A DNA stretch of 64,000 nucleotides from Eutrigla gurnardus. Its lineage: Eukaryota; Chordata; Actinopteri; Perciformes; Triglidae. Shown in pieces: positions 40,800 to 51,128 of this stretch (position 1 is the first letter of the stretch; every line of letters begins with the position of its first letter). The stretch is from positions 13,104,054 through 13,168,053 of the forward strand of contig OY741264.1 of the NCBI GenBank assembly GCA_963514095.1, in the 5' to 3' direction. The notes under the pieces were generated by a model, which saw nothing but the letters and a program-made list of their open reading frames with translations, was not told the origin of the DNA and did not search any database. Both the position numbers and the translations under genes were made by a program.

Positions 40800-41445
40800 T
40801 TGTTCCGAACAACAGCTAATGCAACAGTCCTGCACCCCCAACATCACTGCTGTGGCCCGATCCTGCAGATTTGCCCTCTACAACATCCGCAGGATTCGGA
40901 CCTTCCTCACAAAGGACGCAACGCAACTCTTGGTCCAAGCACTGGTCATCTCCCGCCTTGACTACTGCAACTCTCTCCTGGCCGGACTCCCGGCCTCTGC
41001 GATTAAACCATTGCAGCGTATCCAGAACGCTGCAGCACGCCTTATCTTCAATCTACCCAAATTCTCCCATGTGACCCCCCTCCTCCGTGACCTCCACTGG
41101 CTCCCTGTTGCAGCACGCATCCAATTCAAGACGATGACACTGGTCTTCAGGGCCATCAATGGAACGGCACCCATCTACCTTCAAACACTGGTCAAACCTC
41201 ATGCCCCGAAGCGAGCACTTCGCTCCTCTACTTCAGCTGGCCGGCTGGTACCACCATCGCTGAAATCAAACAAATGTCGCTCAGCAAAGTCCAGACTCTT
41301 CTCTGTTCTGGCGCCTCAGTGGTGGAACGAACTCCCGACTAATGTCAGGACAGCTGAGTCATTTGCCATTTTCCGAAAAAGGCTCAAGACTCACCTGTTC
41401 AGACTTCACCTCGACTAGCATGACCCACTAACAATTTAATTTAAT
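40800..41445 (+). pseudogene. L2-clade LINE reverse transcriptase C-terminal fragment
   Basis: Clean 199-residue frame 40819-41418: SCRFALYNIRRIRTFLTKDA, VISRLDYCNSLLAGLP, RIQNAAARLIFNLPKFSHV, LLRDLHWLPVAARIQFKTMT, YLQTLVKPHAPKRALRSS and LAPQWWNELPTNVRTAESFA, ending LHLD at TAG 41416-41418. It is followed by a short (ATTTA)n-like tail at 41434-41450. Catalytic domain and 5' part are absent. It belongs to a different L2 lineage from those at 9590 and 18322. Confidence 0.9.
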
Positions 41446-43190
41446 TTAATTTTGAACATCTCGCCAGGTGAAAGGGTTAAGTCCTACTGGCTCTTTAATA
41501 ACAAGCTCCTGCAGGACACAGTTTTTTGCCAGCACTTTCACTCTCTGTGGCAAAAGTGGAAGCTTCAAAAAGCAAACTTCAGTTCTCTGACGCTGTGGTG
41601 GGAGGTGGGCAAGGCACAGATTCGTGTTTTTTGCCAGCAGTACACCTCCCATTCAACTGCTAAGATAAAATCAACAGTTCAGGAACTTGAAGTGAGCATC
41701 AAGAGCATGGAAGGAGATACAGGGAGACTCAGATCCAAATAAAGGCCATCTGCTGAAGGAGAAGAGGTTGGCTTTGAGCTCCTTCCTGCAGGAGAGAGTG
41801 AAGGGGGCTTTGGTAAGGTCTCGTTTCCTCCAGCTGAAGGACATGGATGCCCCAACCTCTTTCTTTTTCAACCTGGAGAGGACGGTGGCACAGAGGAAAA
41901 GCATGGCCTGCCTTGAGCTGCCAGGAGGCAGAGTGACCACCTGTCCAAACGAAATGAGGAGCCATGCAATGGACTTCTACACTAAACTCTTTGCAGAAGA
42001 GCAGTGCAGCATGGAAAGCCGCGAGGAGCTCCTGGAGGGGCTTCCTCAGCTCAGTGAGGGAGAGAAAGCTGCTCTGGATCTCGAGCTGACTTTAGAGGAG
42101 CTGACGATTGCTGTCAATCAGATGGCAACAGGACAGGCACCGGGGATTGACGGTCTTTCCACAGACTTTTTAAAACACTTTTGGAATATCCTTGGACCGG
42201 ACCTGCACAGTGTTCTGTTGGAGTGTTTTAGAACAGGATCTCTTCCTGTTTCCTGTCAGCGCGCAGTGCTTTCCCTGCTGCCAAAAAAAGGAGACCTGGC
42301 CTTACTGAAAAACTGGAGGCATGTGGCTCTCCTTTGCGCAGACTACAAGGTGCTTTCCAGAGCCTTATCAAACAGACTTAAGGATATACTGGAAATAACT
42401 GTACATCCTGATCAAACTTACTGTATTCCTGATAGGACGATCATGGATAACATTTTCCTCATTCGTGATGTTATTGATGTGTGCAAAGGTGATAGTGTCA
42501 GCGTTGGCATTGTCTCTTTGGACCAGGAGAAAGCGTTCGACAGGGTGGATCACTCTTATTTGTTTTCTGCACTGAAGGCATTTGGTATTGGTGAGGGGTT
42601 TTTGGCTTGGGTGAGTTTGTTGTACAGGGATGCACAGTGTATGGTGAAGGTGGGGGCAGGGTTGAGTCGGCCAATCCCTGTAGAGCGTGGAATCAGACAG
42701 GGTTGTCCTATCTCGGGCCAGCTGTACAGCTTGGCTATTGAACCCTTGCTGTGCATGCTGAGAAGTCGCCTCGGTGGTCTCGCATTGCGGTTCCTTCAAG
42801 CCTGATCAAGGTTTTCCGACCCTTTCTGCCTATGCAGATGATGTTAATATTTTTTATCTCCAACCAGGAGGATGTTCAAGGTTTGAAGGATACCCTGTCC
42901 CTATACGAAGAGGCGTCTTCTGCACGGGTGAACTGGGCAAAAAGCAAAGCTTTGTGGGTTGGACACTGTAATAAACAGGAAATGCCAGATCTGCCTTTTT
43001 ACACCTCGGTTCTGCAGGCTTGGCAGATTTTCAGGATAAAGCGTGACACTGCAGAGACTCCGGGGCTGTGGCTGTTCGAGGAACCTCTGTTCTTCAACAG
43101 TTTTATCAGTACCCGAACTCTGCAGTCTGCCAGCCTGCAAGCTAAACTGAACACCTCGCGGCACAAGCGGTACTGCGAGCCAGCCGTCCG
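41446..43190 (+). pseudogene. Tx1-clade LINE ORF2, RT-containing fragment
   Basis: Overlaps the end of the endonuclease part of the 12311 copy (KSYWLFNNKLLQDTVFCQHF; LTLWWEVGKAQI) and then supplies the RT that copy lacks. After a frameshift near 41735 the main frame (41768-42805) carries QAPGIDGLSTDFLKHFWNIL, LLPKKGDLALLKNWRHVALL, VSLDQEKAFDRVDHSYLFSA and GIRQGCPISGQLYSLAIEPL. A frame change near 42805 moves AYADDV (catalytic YADD, 42831-42842) into another frame. A later jump leads to FYTSVLQAWQIFR and LWLFEEPLFFNSFISTRTLQ. It is cut at about 43190 where Gmr1-like sequence begins. Confidence 0.9.
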
Positions 43191-43194
43191 ACAA

Positions 43195-46130
43195 AGGTGG
43201 AGGCCCCAGGACGTCCGCTGAGCTCTGAGCCGGTAAAACCTCTTCCCCACCCCCCCATGGAGCGCCAAGCGCCAGCGGCTGACCTGAGGAGGTGTTTCAC
43301 CTGCGGTGGCCTGGGACACCTATCCTGGGGGTGTCCCCTTTGCCAGGATGTCTCGATGCCCTCGGCTTCCTCCGATCCGAACCCCCGGAAAACCTGTGGA
43401 CTGCTCTCCGCCTGCTGGGGCCAAGCAGACGGACCCAACCCCGTGACCCCCATCCGCGTCAACGGACGCGACGCCTCGGCCCTCCTAGACTCCGGGAGGG
43501 CAGTGACGCTAGTCCGCCCCGAATTCGCCCCTGGCCCACCACTTCCAGACACGGTGGCCGTGACCTGCATTCACGGCGAGACCCGCCGCTACCCCACCGC
43601 CCACGTCGAGGTGCAGATGACGCAGGGCACATTCCAGGGCGCAGTGGGCCTTGTCCCGGACCTGCCAGTAGAGGTACTCATTGGCCGAGACGCAGCCCTG
43701 TTTCACCCCCTCTGGCGCTCCCTGGCAAAACGAGACGGGGCCAGGAAGCCGCCCCTCCCCAGAAGAGTGCCCCGTGATAACCCTCTATGTGGACTAAATG
43801 AGGTTGGCCCCGGGGACTCCACCGACCCCCTCTCCGAGGGCGCTGCTAGCGCTGCAGCCGAGCGAGCAGAGGAGGAGATCCGAGCCGCGCCTCCGGGGCG
43901 ACGCCCCCTCTTCCCCACCGACGAGGAGGAGATCCGAGCCGCGCCTCCGGGGGTACGAAGGGCATCGCCAAGGAGCTGGCTGATGTTCACCCGGGTCGGC
44001 ATCCCTGAGGAGATCCTGACCGATCAAGGTACCCCCTTTATGTCTGGACTGATGCGCGAGATGTGCAAACTACTACGCATTAAACAGTTACGCACATCCG
44101 TATACCACCCACAGACTGACGGCTTAGTGGAAAGGTTTAATCAGACCTTGAAGAAGATGTTAAAAAAAGTGATGGAACTGGACGGGAGAAACTGGGATCA
44201 GCTACTGCCTTTCCTAATGTTTTCAATACGTGAAGTTCCCCAGGCATCCACCGGTTTCTCCCCGTTTGAACTTCTCTATGGTCGGAGACCCCGAGGCCTG
44301 CTGGACCTGGCCAAGGAGGCGTGGGAGCAGCAACCCTCTCCCCACCGAACGATGGTTGAACATGTGGAGGACCTCCATAAGCGAATGACGACGCTGTGGC
44401 CGCTCGTGAGAGAGCACATGGCCGAGGCCCAAACGGCACAGGCACGGGTCTACAACCGGGGAGCGCAACCCCGCGAGTTCCAGGTGGGGGATAAAGTCCT
44501 GGTGTTAATTCCCACTGTGGAGTGCAAGTTCCTGGCGCGGTGGCAGGGGCCATATGAGGTGATCGAGAGGACGGGCGAAGTCAACTACAGGGTACGACAG
44601 CCAGGTAGACGACACCCCACCAAGATATATCACGTAAACCTCCTGAAAAAATGGGTGGCCCGCGAGGCGTGTCTGTTTCTCTCTCCCCCACAGAAGCCGC
44701 ACAAGACAGTGTTGGAGGCAGTGCCCATGGGAGAGCAGCTCACGCCCCGACAGACCCAGGACCTCCGGGAGCTGGTGCAGAGGCACCACCGGGTTTTTTC
44801 CACCGAGGCGGGCTACACCACCCTCATCGAACACCCCATCCACACAACCCCCGGCAGGAAGGTAAAACTAAGACCCTACCGTGTCCCCGAGGCCAGGAGA
44901 CAGGCCATTCGAGAAGAGGTCCAGAAAATGCTACAAGCTGGCATTATAGAAGAGTCCCGGAGTGAGTGGTGTAGCCCCATCGTCCTAGTCCCCAAACCCG
45001 ATGGTTCGTTACGGTTCTGCAACAACTTCCGGCACCTCAACGCCATATCACAGTTCGATGCCTACCCCATGCCGCGGGTAGATGAGCTGATCGAACGCCT
45101 GGGAAAGGCCCGGTACATCTCCACCCTCGACCTGACTAAGGGGTACTGGCAGGTGCCTCTCTCCCCCGAAGCCCGCGAAAAGACCGCCTTCGCAACCCCC
45201 GACGGGCTGTTCCAGTACCTCCGACTCCCGTTCGGATTACACGGGGCCCCCGCCACATTCCAGCGCCTGATGGACCAGGTACTCTGGCCCCACCGGGAAT
45301 ACGCGGCGGCGGGAGTGGGGAACCCATCTGGAGCAACTGAGCGCGGTACTCCAGGCGCTGCGGGAGGCGGGGCTCACCGCCAACGCCAAGAAATGTCGCC
45401 TCGGCCTACAAGAAGCCAATTACCTCGTCATCGGCAGGGGCTGTGTGAAACCCCAGGTGGGGAAGGTCGAGGCGATTCGCGAGTGGCCCCGCCCCCAGAG
45501 CAAGCACCAGGTGAGAACATTCCTGGGCCTAGCCAGTTATTACCGCCGATTCGTCCATCACTTCTCCTCTCTCGCAGGACCCCTCACGGAGTATACGAAA
45601 AAGCAACAGCCAGACCGGATACGGCGGACCCCGGAGGCAGAGAAAGCGTTTCAGGGACTGAAGGACGCCCTCTGCTCCGATCCCGTGCTGGTGACCCCTG
45701 ACTTCTCCCTACCCCTACTGGTCCAAACCGACGCGTCAGAAACCGGGGTGGGTGCCGTCCTGGCCCAAGTACAAGAAGGTGGCGAACATCCCATCACATA
45801 CATCAGCCGTAAGCTGACGCCCAGCGAGAAGAATTATTCGACCGTGGAACGGGAATGTCTGGCGATCAAGTGGGCTGTGGAGAAGTTGAGATATTATCCC
45901 CTGGGAAGACAGTTCACCCTGGTGACCGATCATGCTCCGTTGGTGTGGATGGCCCGACACAAGGACACCAATGCCCGAGTAACCCGATGGTTCCTGGCTC
46001 TCCAGCCGTACTCGTTCAAGGTCACCCACAGGTCCGGCTCAGCCCATGGAAACGCGGATGCCCTGTCCCGGCGGGACGCCCTGAGCGGCTGGATCGCCCC
46101 TCCCACATGGTCGGAGCTGAGGGGGGGGGG
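43195..46130 (+). pseudogene. Gmr1-like Ty3/gypsy pol with integrase upstream of RT
   Basis: In order: CCHC knuckle CFTCGGLGHLSWGC (43292), protease LLDSG (about 43485), then after an internal loss the integrase core from GIPEEILTDQGTPFMS (second catalytic Asp) to YHPQTDGLVERFNQTLKK (catalytic Glu), its C-terminal module KFLARWQGPYEVIERTGEVN, then RT (EEVQKMLQAGIIEESRSEW, RYISTLDLTKGYWQVPLSPE) and RNase H (LVQTDASETGVGAVLAQVQE, LVTDHAPLVWMARHKDTNAR, GSAHGNADALSR). Defects: no integrase zinc finger or first Asp; a frameshift with loss of the YxDD segment near 45300; frame resumes at about 45330-45445. IN before RT is the gene order known for Gmr1-type elements. It is inactive. Confidence 0.92.
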
Positions 46131-46132
46131 GG
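46114..46132 (+). promoter_or_regulatory. Polypurine tract
   Basis: GAGCTGA followed by a run of 13-14 G immediately before the LTR, the plus-strand primer of the Gmr1-like element. Confidence 0.8.
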
Positions 46133-46134
46133 TA

Positions 46135-46787
46135 TGTGGCGCCCGCGGGACAGAGGTAAGGAGGAGGGAACCTGGGAGCATAATAAATAACGTGTATGTA
46201 CCGCCGTGGCATATGACAGCCACGGCGCTGTTGCCACCGCACTCTATCCCTCCAAGGCACCGCGCAGGGAACGGACGGCGGGCCATATATGGAGTTCCGA
46301 TTGCCCATCGGAATCACCGGCGTGGAGGAACACGGCTAGGAGGAAATCAGCGCAAGACGACCGGTAGGGGATAAAAGGAGACGACAGAGAACACGTTTGT
46401 GTGGAGAGTAAGGAGATGATGAGAGAGAGAGAGAGACAACTAAAAGCCCTGTGTATGACCCGCTTCTGGAGGAGAACCCCGCGCCCTGATCGACCCCCGG
46501 ACAGTCTGACTACCCGCCTCTGCTTCGACCCCCGCCTGCCTGACCGCCGCCCCTCCCGCCGAGCCCCGGACCGTATGACTGCCCGTCCCCGTGTACCGAA
46601 CCCCGCTCTCCCCCAACGACGTCGCCTCAGCCTCAGCCCCCTCAAGCCAGCCCCGCACTCCGCGGCATCGACAGCATCCCTGCAACAGTCTTTAATAAAG
46701 AACATTAATTGTGAATTTGGTGTGGACAGCCCTCTTTTCCCTGAAATTGGTCACTTAGCGCCTTCTCGTAACCCCGAGGGCGCCACA
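46135..46787 (+). repeat. 3' LTR of the Gmr1-like element
   Basis: 653 bp, TGTGGCGCC...GGCGCCACA, with inverted ends. GATAAAAGG near 46371 may be the TATA box and AATAAAG near 46693 the polyadenylation signal. The 5' LTR is absent. Frames inside (46244-46793) are not genes. Confidence 0.88.
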
Positions 46788-47650
46788 CTATAAACACAAG
46801 ATGCAAACTCCTACAGTATAAATGGTTGCTTAGAACTTATATCACACCTGTTAAATTGCACCGCTTTGATCCCAATATTCTGCACCAAATGTATGGAAGA
46901 AGTTGGTACCCTGCTACATTGTATGTGGAGCTGTCAAAAACTGCAGATATTCTGGAAAGAGGTTCTTGACTTAATTTCTAAACTCACAGAAAAGGTTCTT
47001 CCAGTTGAAGCAAAGATATATTTGTTGCACATATATCCTGAGAATTTCCCAGTGACTGTAAAAAAACGTAAACTAATTAATCTGTTGCAAGCTAAACGTG
47101 TGATTGCCTTAAAATGGAAGGAGATTCAGGGACCTACCGTGGGCCAATGGATTACAGAACTGTCATCTAATTTGGCACTGGAAAAACTGACGTACATGGC
47201 AAGAGGAAAAGTTGAGGACTTTAACAAGATGTGGTCATCTTTCCTAACCTTCATGAATAACCTGAATGTGCAACCTAGAACTGAACAAGATCTGTTGCCA
47301 CCACCTTTATGATCTTAAAATGGCTCAATAATGGTTCCATGGCTGGAGTATTAGTACTGTGAAGTAGAAATAGAGATGAAGAGAAGGACTGAATTGTGGA
47401 CCTATGTTGTTTTGAATAAATGTTTCTGTGAATATTGATGTTCACAGGAATGTATACAGGCTAAATATGTAATGCACATTTTGATACTATTATCAGAACT
47501 TTATTTACCGTAGATCTTATTGTGGGTGGGAGGAGGGTGGGTTAGAAGGGTTTCTGTTCTGTTTTTGTGTGTTATATTGTTGTTGTTATGTGTATGAACG
47601 TCTGTTCATTAAAATGGAAAATCAATAAAGAAATTGTGAAAAAAAAATAT
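46788..47650 (+). pseudogene. L1-type LINE ORF2 C-terminus and 3' UTR
   Basis: First an L1-like stretch TRCKLLQYKWLLRTYITPVK, then after a one-base shift CTKCMEEVGTLLHCMWSCQK, the Cys/His-rich segment near the L1 ORF2 end. Then FWKEVLDLISKLTEKVLPVE, LLQAKRVIALKWKEIQGPTV and KVEDFNKMWSSFLTFMNNLN, stop at 47310-47312. The 3' UTR ends CAATAAAGAAATTGTGAAAA with a short poly-A at 47639-47647. It abuts the LTR on the left and the satellite on the right. Confidence 0.88.
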
Positions 47651-48208
47651 ATATAAGAAAAAGGGAGTTAAAGTCGAGAAAATCTCATAATCAGAAATAA
47701 AATGATACTCACCTTTTATATATAAAGGTACAAACGTGCCCTCCACCTCCTCTGTTCTCCTCTCCTTTCCTTCCCTGCTCTCCTCCTCCTCCTCCTCCTC
47801 TCCTCTCTCTGAAAGACAAATATAAGAAAAAGGGAGTTAAAGTCGAGAAAATCTCATAATCAGAAATAAAATGACACTCACCTTTTTATATAAGGGTACA
47901 AACGTGCCCTCCACCTCCTCTGTTCTCCTCTCCTTTCCTTTCCTTCCCTGCTCTCCTCCTCCTCTCCTCCTCCTCCTCCTCCTCGCCTCTCTCTGAAAGA
48001 CAAATATAAGAAAAAGGGAGTTAAAGTCGAGAAAATCTCATAATCAGAAATAAAATGATACTCACCTTTTTATATAAGGGTACAAACGTGCCCTCCACCT
48101 CCTCCTTCTCCTCCTTTCCTCCTCTCCTCCTCCTCTCCTCTCTCTGAAAGACAAATATAAGAAAAAGGGAGTTATAGTTGAGAAAATCTCATAATCAGAA
48201 ATAAAATG
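47651..48208. repeat. Satellite array, second block
   Basis: Three units; the ATACTCACC landmarks lie near 47701, 47871 (CACTCACC variant) and 48057, so spacings are about 170 and 188 bp. The length varies with the CTCCTC run. The last unit ends in AATAAAATG, which became the target duplication of the Mutator-like element. Confidence 0.92.
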
Positions 48209-48366
48209 GGGAGCGTACCTATGTTCTCCGGGTTCTATGTTCCCCGGGTCCTATGTTCCCCGTTTTTTCCAAAAAAGCTCCTATGTTCCCCGGTTTGTAT
48301 GGAACCGGGGAACATAGGACCCTTATTTAAAAAGAAGGTCCTATGTTCGGGTCCTATGTTCCCCGC
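48209..48366. repeat. Left terminal region of the MULE, CCTATGTTCCCC palindromes
   Basis: At least seven copies of CCTATGTTCCCCG or its inverse GGGGAACATAGG, arranged so that neighbouring copies pair. Example: CTATGTTCCCCGG, a short TTTGTATGGAA spacer, then CCGGGGAACATAGG near 48281-48320. Confidence 0.92.
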
Positions 48367-51118
48367 TGTTGCCGGTTGACACACACGCACGTTTTAAGAC
48401 ATGCGTACAGATGTGATACAGTCAGTGGAAGCTTAATAAATAAACACAAAGTCTCCCCCCCGTGTGCAGGTGTGTGTGTGTGTGTGTTGGCGCGTGGTGA
48501 GGGCGAGTGAGGGAGAGTTTGTTGGTCTGTCCACACGAGAGACGCCGAGGTGACCACGCCAATCCTCTCCCTCGTCCCGCTTGGCTGCAGACGGACCCGG
48601 CCGTGCTGCGTCCAGACGGGCCTTTACAGGGTAACAACACACCATAAATAATCCACTATGATGCTTTGGAATCGCCCCCACACCAGCCGTCCAAACGCCG
48701 ACTGCCACGGTCCCATTAATGCACCTGTGTGCATTACGCACACAACTTACGGCAAAAAAACAAACAAAACATTCATTCATTCATTCATTACAGGTCCGCA
48801 CATCCCCGTGCGCAAACGCCAAGGATAATTGATCATGAAAAAAACCTGGGGAGCAAAGCTGCAAATCAACGAGCCCATAGCTCCAACAGACTATAGGCAA
48901 AACCCAGTGGATCACTACAAGTTGTTGCAACTTTGGGGAATTTCCTCCGGATAAAAAAGGCTTACAAACAGGGACCAGGACAGCTTTATAATATGCACAA
49001 AGATCCAAAGGAAACGAAAGGTAAAGAAAAAACAAACAAACAAACAAAAAAAGCAACAGCACGAAGTAGTTAAAATGTGTGTTTTACGCATGCCTCTGTG
49101 CGTCTGCCTGTTCAGCTCCACCTACACGTAAAATGACATTTGGCTCAGCCAAGACGTCCGTTGTCTATGCTCACAACCATTACAACAAACGAAATTATTC
49201 CAAGCAAATCATTTGGTGATTTGAAAGCCTAACAAATTGACATTTTCATTCTTTAAGATGAAGAAACTTTGTCTTGAGCAAAACTTCTTTCCTGCCACTT
49301 CTTTCTGTCATTTTACTGCACGTTTGTTACCAGTTTCCATCATATTTGTATCACAATAAATCCTGAGAAAATGTTTATTATAGCAGCAAAAGGAAATGTG
49401 CAATAGTAAATCATATGCATTAGGTTCTCAAATCAGCTGTTAATCTGCAGGGAGGGCAGGAGTCATAAGCTGAAAAACAAATGTGTAGACGAACAGGAGA
49501 GCTGGTAGGAAGAAAGAAAAGAAAGAGTCAGAGCGCAGCGCATCCTGTGGATAAAGATGCATCCGCCGCGATCTCCGTCTCTCTCTCTCTCTCAGTGACG
49601 CGCTGTCATTCATTTCAGCACCGAGACAGCGGACAGCGCGCTTGGTCACAGTTCAGCACTAGACAAAAGATATCAGTAGTTCACTCTGTGGCAAATACAT
49701 CCATGGCACTGTCCATAAGGCAGAAAGAGAACTCAACACTGTCTTCTCCACAAGTAGAAAAATATAATAATAAAATAATAATATAACGCATTTTATAATG
49801 GGCTTGGTTGAGGGTGAGGAAGACAGAGTCCTGTCTGTCTGTGTGTGCCTGTAGGTGTGTGAGTGGGGAGGAGCAGAAGAAGTGAGAGCTGTCAGATAAG
49901 TTTGTGTTATGTTGTAGTTACGTCGGTTGGGACGCTACTGCGGAGCGGAGCCAATTTCATTTCTGTGCCGATTGTGCCAGTTGCGCCAGAGCGCGCACCT
50001 CTGTGCCAGGCTCGCGCTCTGCGGCGATTTGTGTTTATTCATTTTAACAGAGATGCTGACCAGAGAGGGATTAATACACACATTCACAGGCTACGCACAC
50101 ACGAGCTACCCACAGACTGAGGGGCCGATGCGCAGCACGGAGAATGCCTCTCACTGATAATAAGTCCCTGCAATGCCAGGCTTCGTAGTTCAGCGACTGT
50201 TCCTGTTTGAGAAGGTGCACTCGATTTTCTTGTCCAGCTGTCCAAGAATAGTAGCCTATGCTTTATTATTTCGTGCGCACGTTATACCTATTTCGTGGCC
50301 ACAAATTACTATTTTGTGGGAACTAATTAATATTTCGTGGCCACAACTTTTTTCTTATTTTTTGCATGTCATATCTGGGGATCCGTACAAACAGCTCCAT
50401 AATACACACAAAATTCAAAAGAAACGAAAATTAACAAAAAAAAATAAACTAAACAGCATGGAGTTGTCAAAATTCCTCTGTGCGTCAGGCGTGCCAGACG
50501 CACAAACACACCATGTCGAATATAAATAAACTTGAATCATAATGTTTGTAGATCTGACTTGGTTACTTCAAAAGTAGCTCTTAGGCTTAAACAGTGTTAA
50601 TTTGTTGGTGACAAAATTGTTTGACAAAAATTGTTGAGGACATGTCATCTATTGAATAATCACTTGGTACACTTTCTTTCAAAAACAATAATTTAATAGT
50701 GAACTTGTAAAGGACCATAAATAGTTATTATAACAATAACAATAAAATACGAGTCAAAAACTGGAAACTCCACTTAAAAGTTTTTTTTTCCAAAAAGAAA
50801 GAGGGGAAAAACGTCCTCACCAAAAATGAAGGAGGGGCTAAAATGCCTAATGAAATTTTCTGCATCAAAAACTGCAAACTCCACTTAAAAGTTTTTTTGT
50901 TTTGTTTTTTCAAAAAAGAAAGAAGAGGGGGAAAACGTCCTCACCAAAAAAATGAAAGAGGGGCAAAGCTGCCTAATGGAAAAATCAGCATCCAAAACGG
51001 AAAACTCTCCTTCAAGTTTTTTTCCTTTTTTTCAAAAAAGTTTTTTAAAAAAGTGATTAAAAAAAAGAATGGGAAAACGTCCGTTTATCACCAAAAAAGA
51101 AAAGGGTGGCTTAACTGC
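48367..51118. other. Non-coding interior of the MULE (left)
   Basis: No gene I can support. (GT)n near 48470-48490; a (CATT)n run at 48772-48790; a CT run at 49580-49600; then AT-rich DNA. 50750-51118 is a tandem repeat described separately. The frames at 48354-49160, 49440-50160 and 50173-50529 have no motif and follow low-complexity sequence. Confidence 0.5.
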
Positions 51119-51128
51119 CTAATGGAAA
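50750..51128. repeat. Three-unit tandem repeat ending in the MULE stop region
   Basis: Units of about 110-125 bp start near 50753, 50868 and 50990 with AAAACTGGAAACTCCACTTA-like words. Each contains a T run, a GAAAGAGGGG word and CTGCCTAATGGAAAA-like sequence. The final CTGCCTAATGGAAAATGCTG covers the transposase stop at 51119-51121, so the array seems to have grown from the gene's end. Confidence 0.8.

Noticed and set aside
43703..46317. Long minus-strand frames opposite the Gmr1-like pol
   Set aside because: Antisense shadows of a GC-rich coding region without family motifs.
46244..46793. Frames on both strands near the 3' end of the Gmr1-like element
   Set aside because: They lie entirely inside the 653-bp LTR and show only Arg/Pro-rich low complexity.
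48209..48366. Repeated CCTATGTTCCCC words considered as CRISPR repeats or operators
   Set aside because: They alternate in orientation, recur at the other end of the same element and are bounded by its 9-bp target duplication, so they are transposon termini.
49481..50529. A second MULE gene in 49481-50529
   Set aside because: Frames are short, overlap in different phases, and have no splice-supported continuity or motif.
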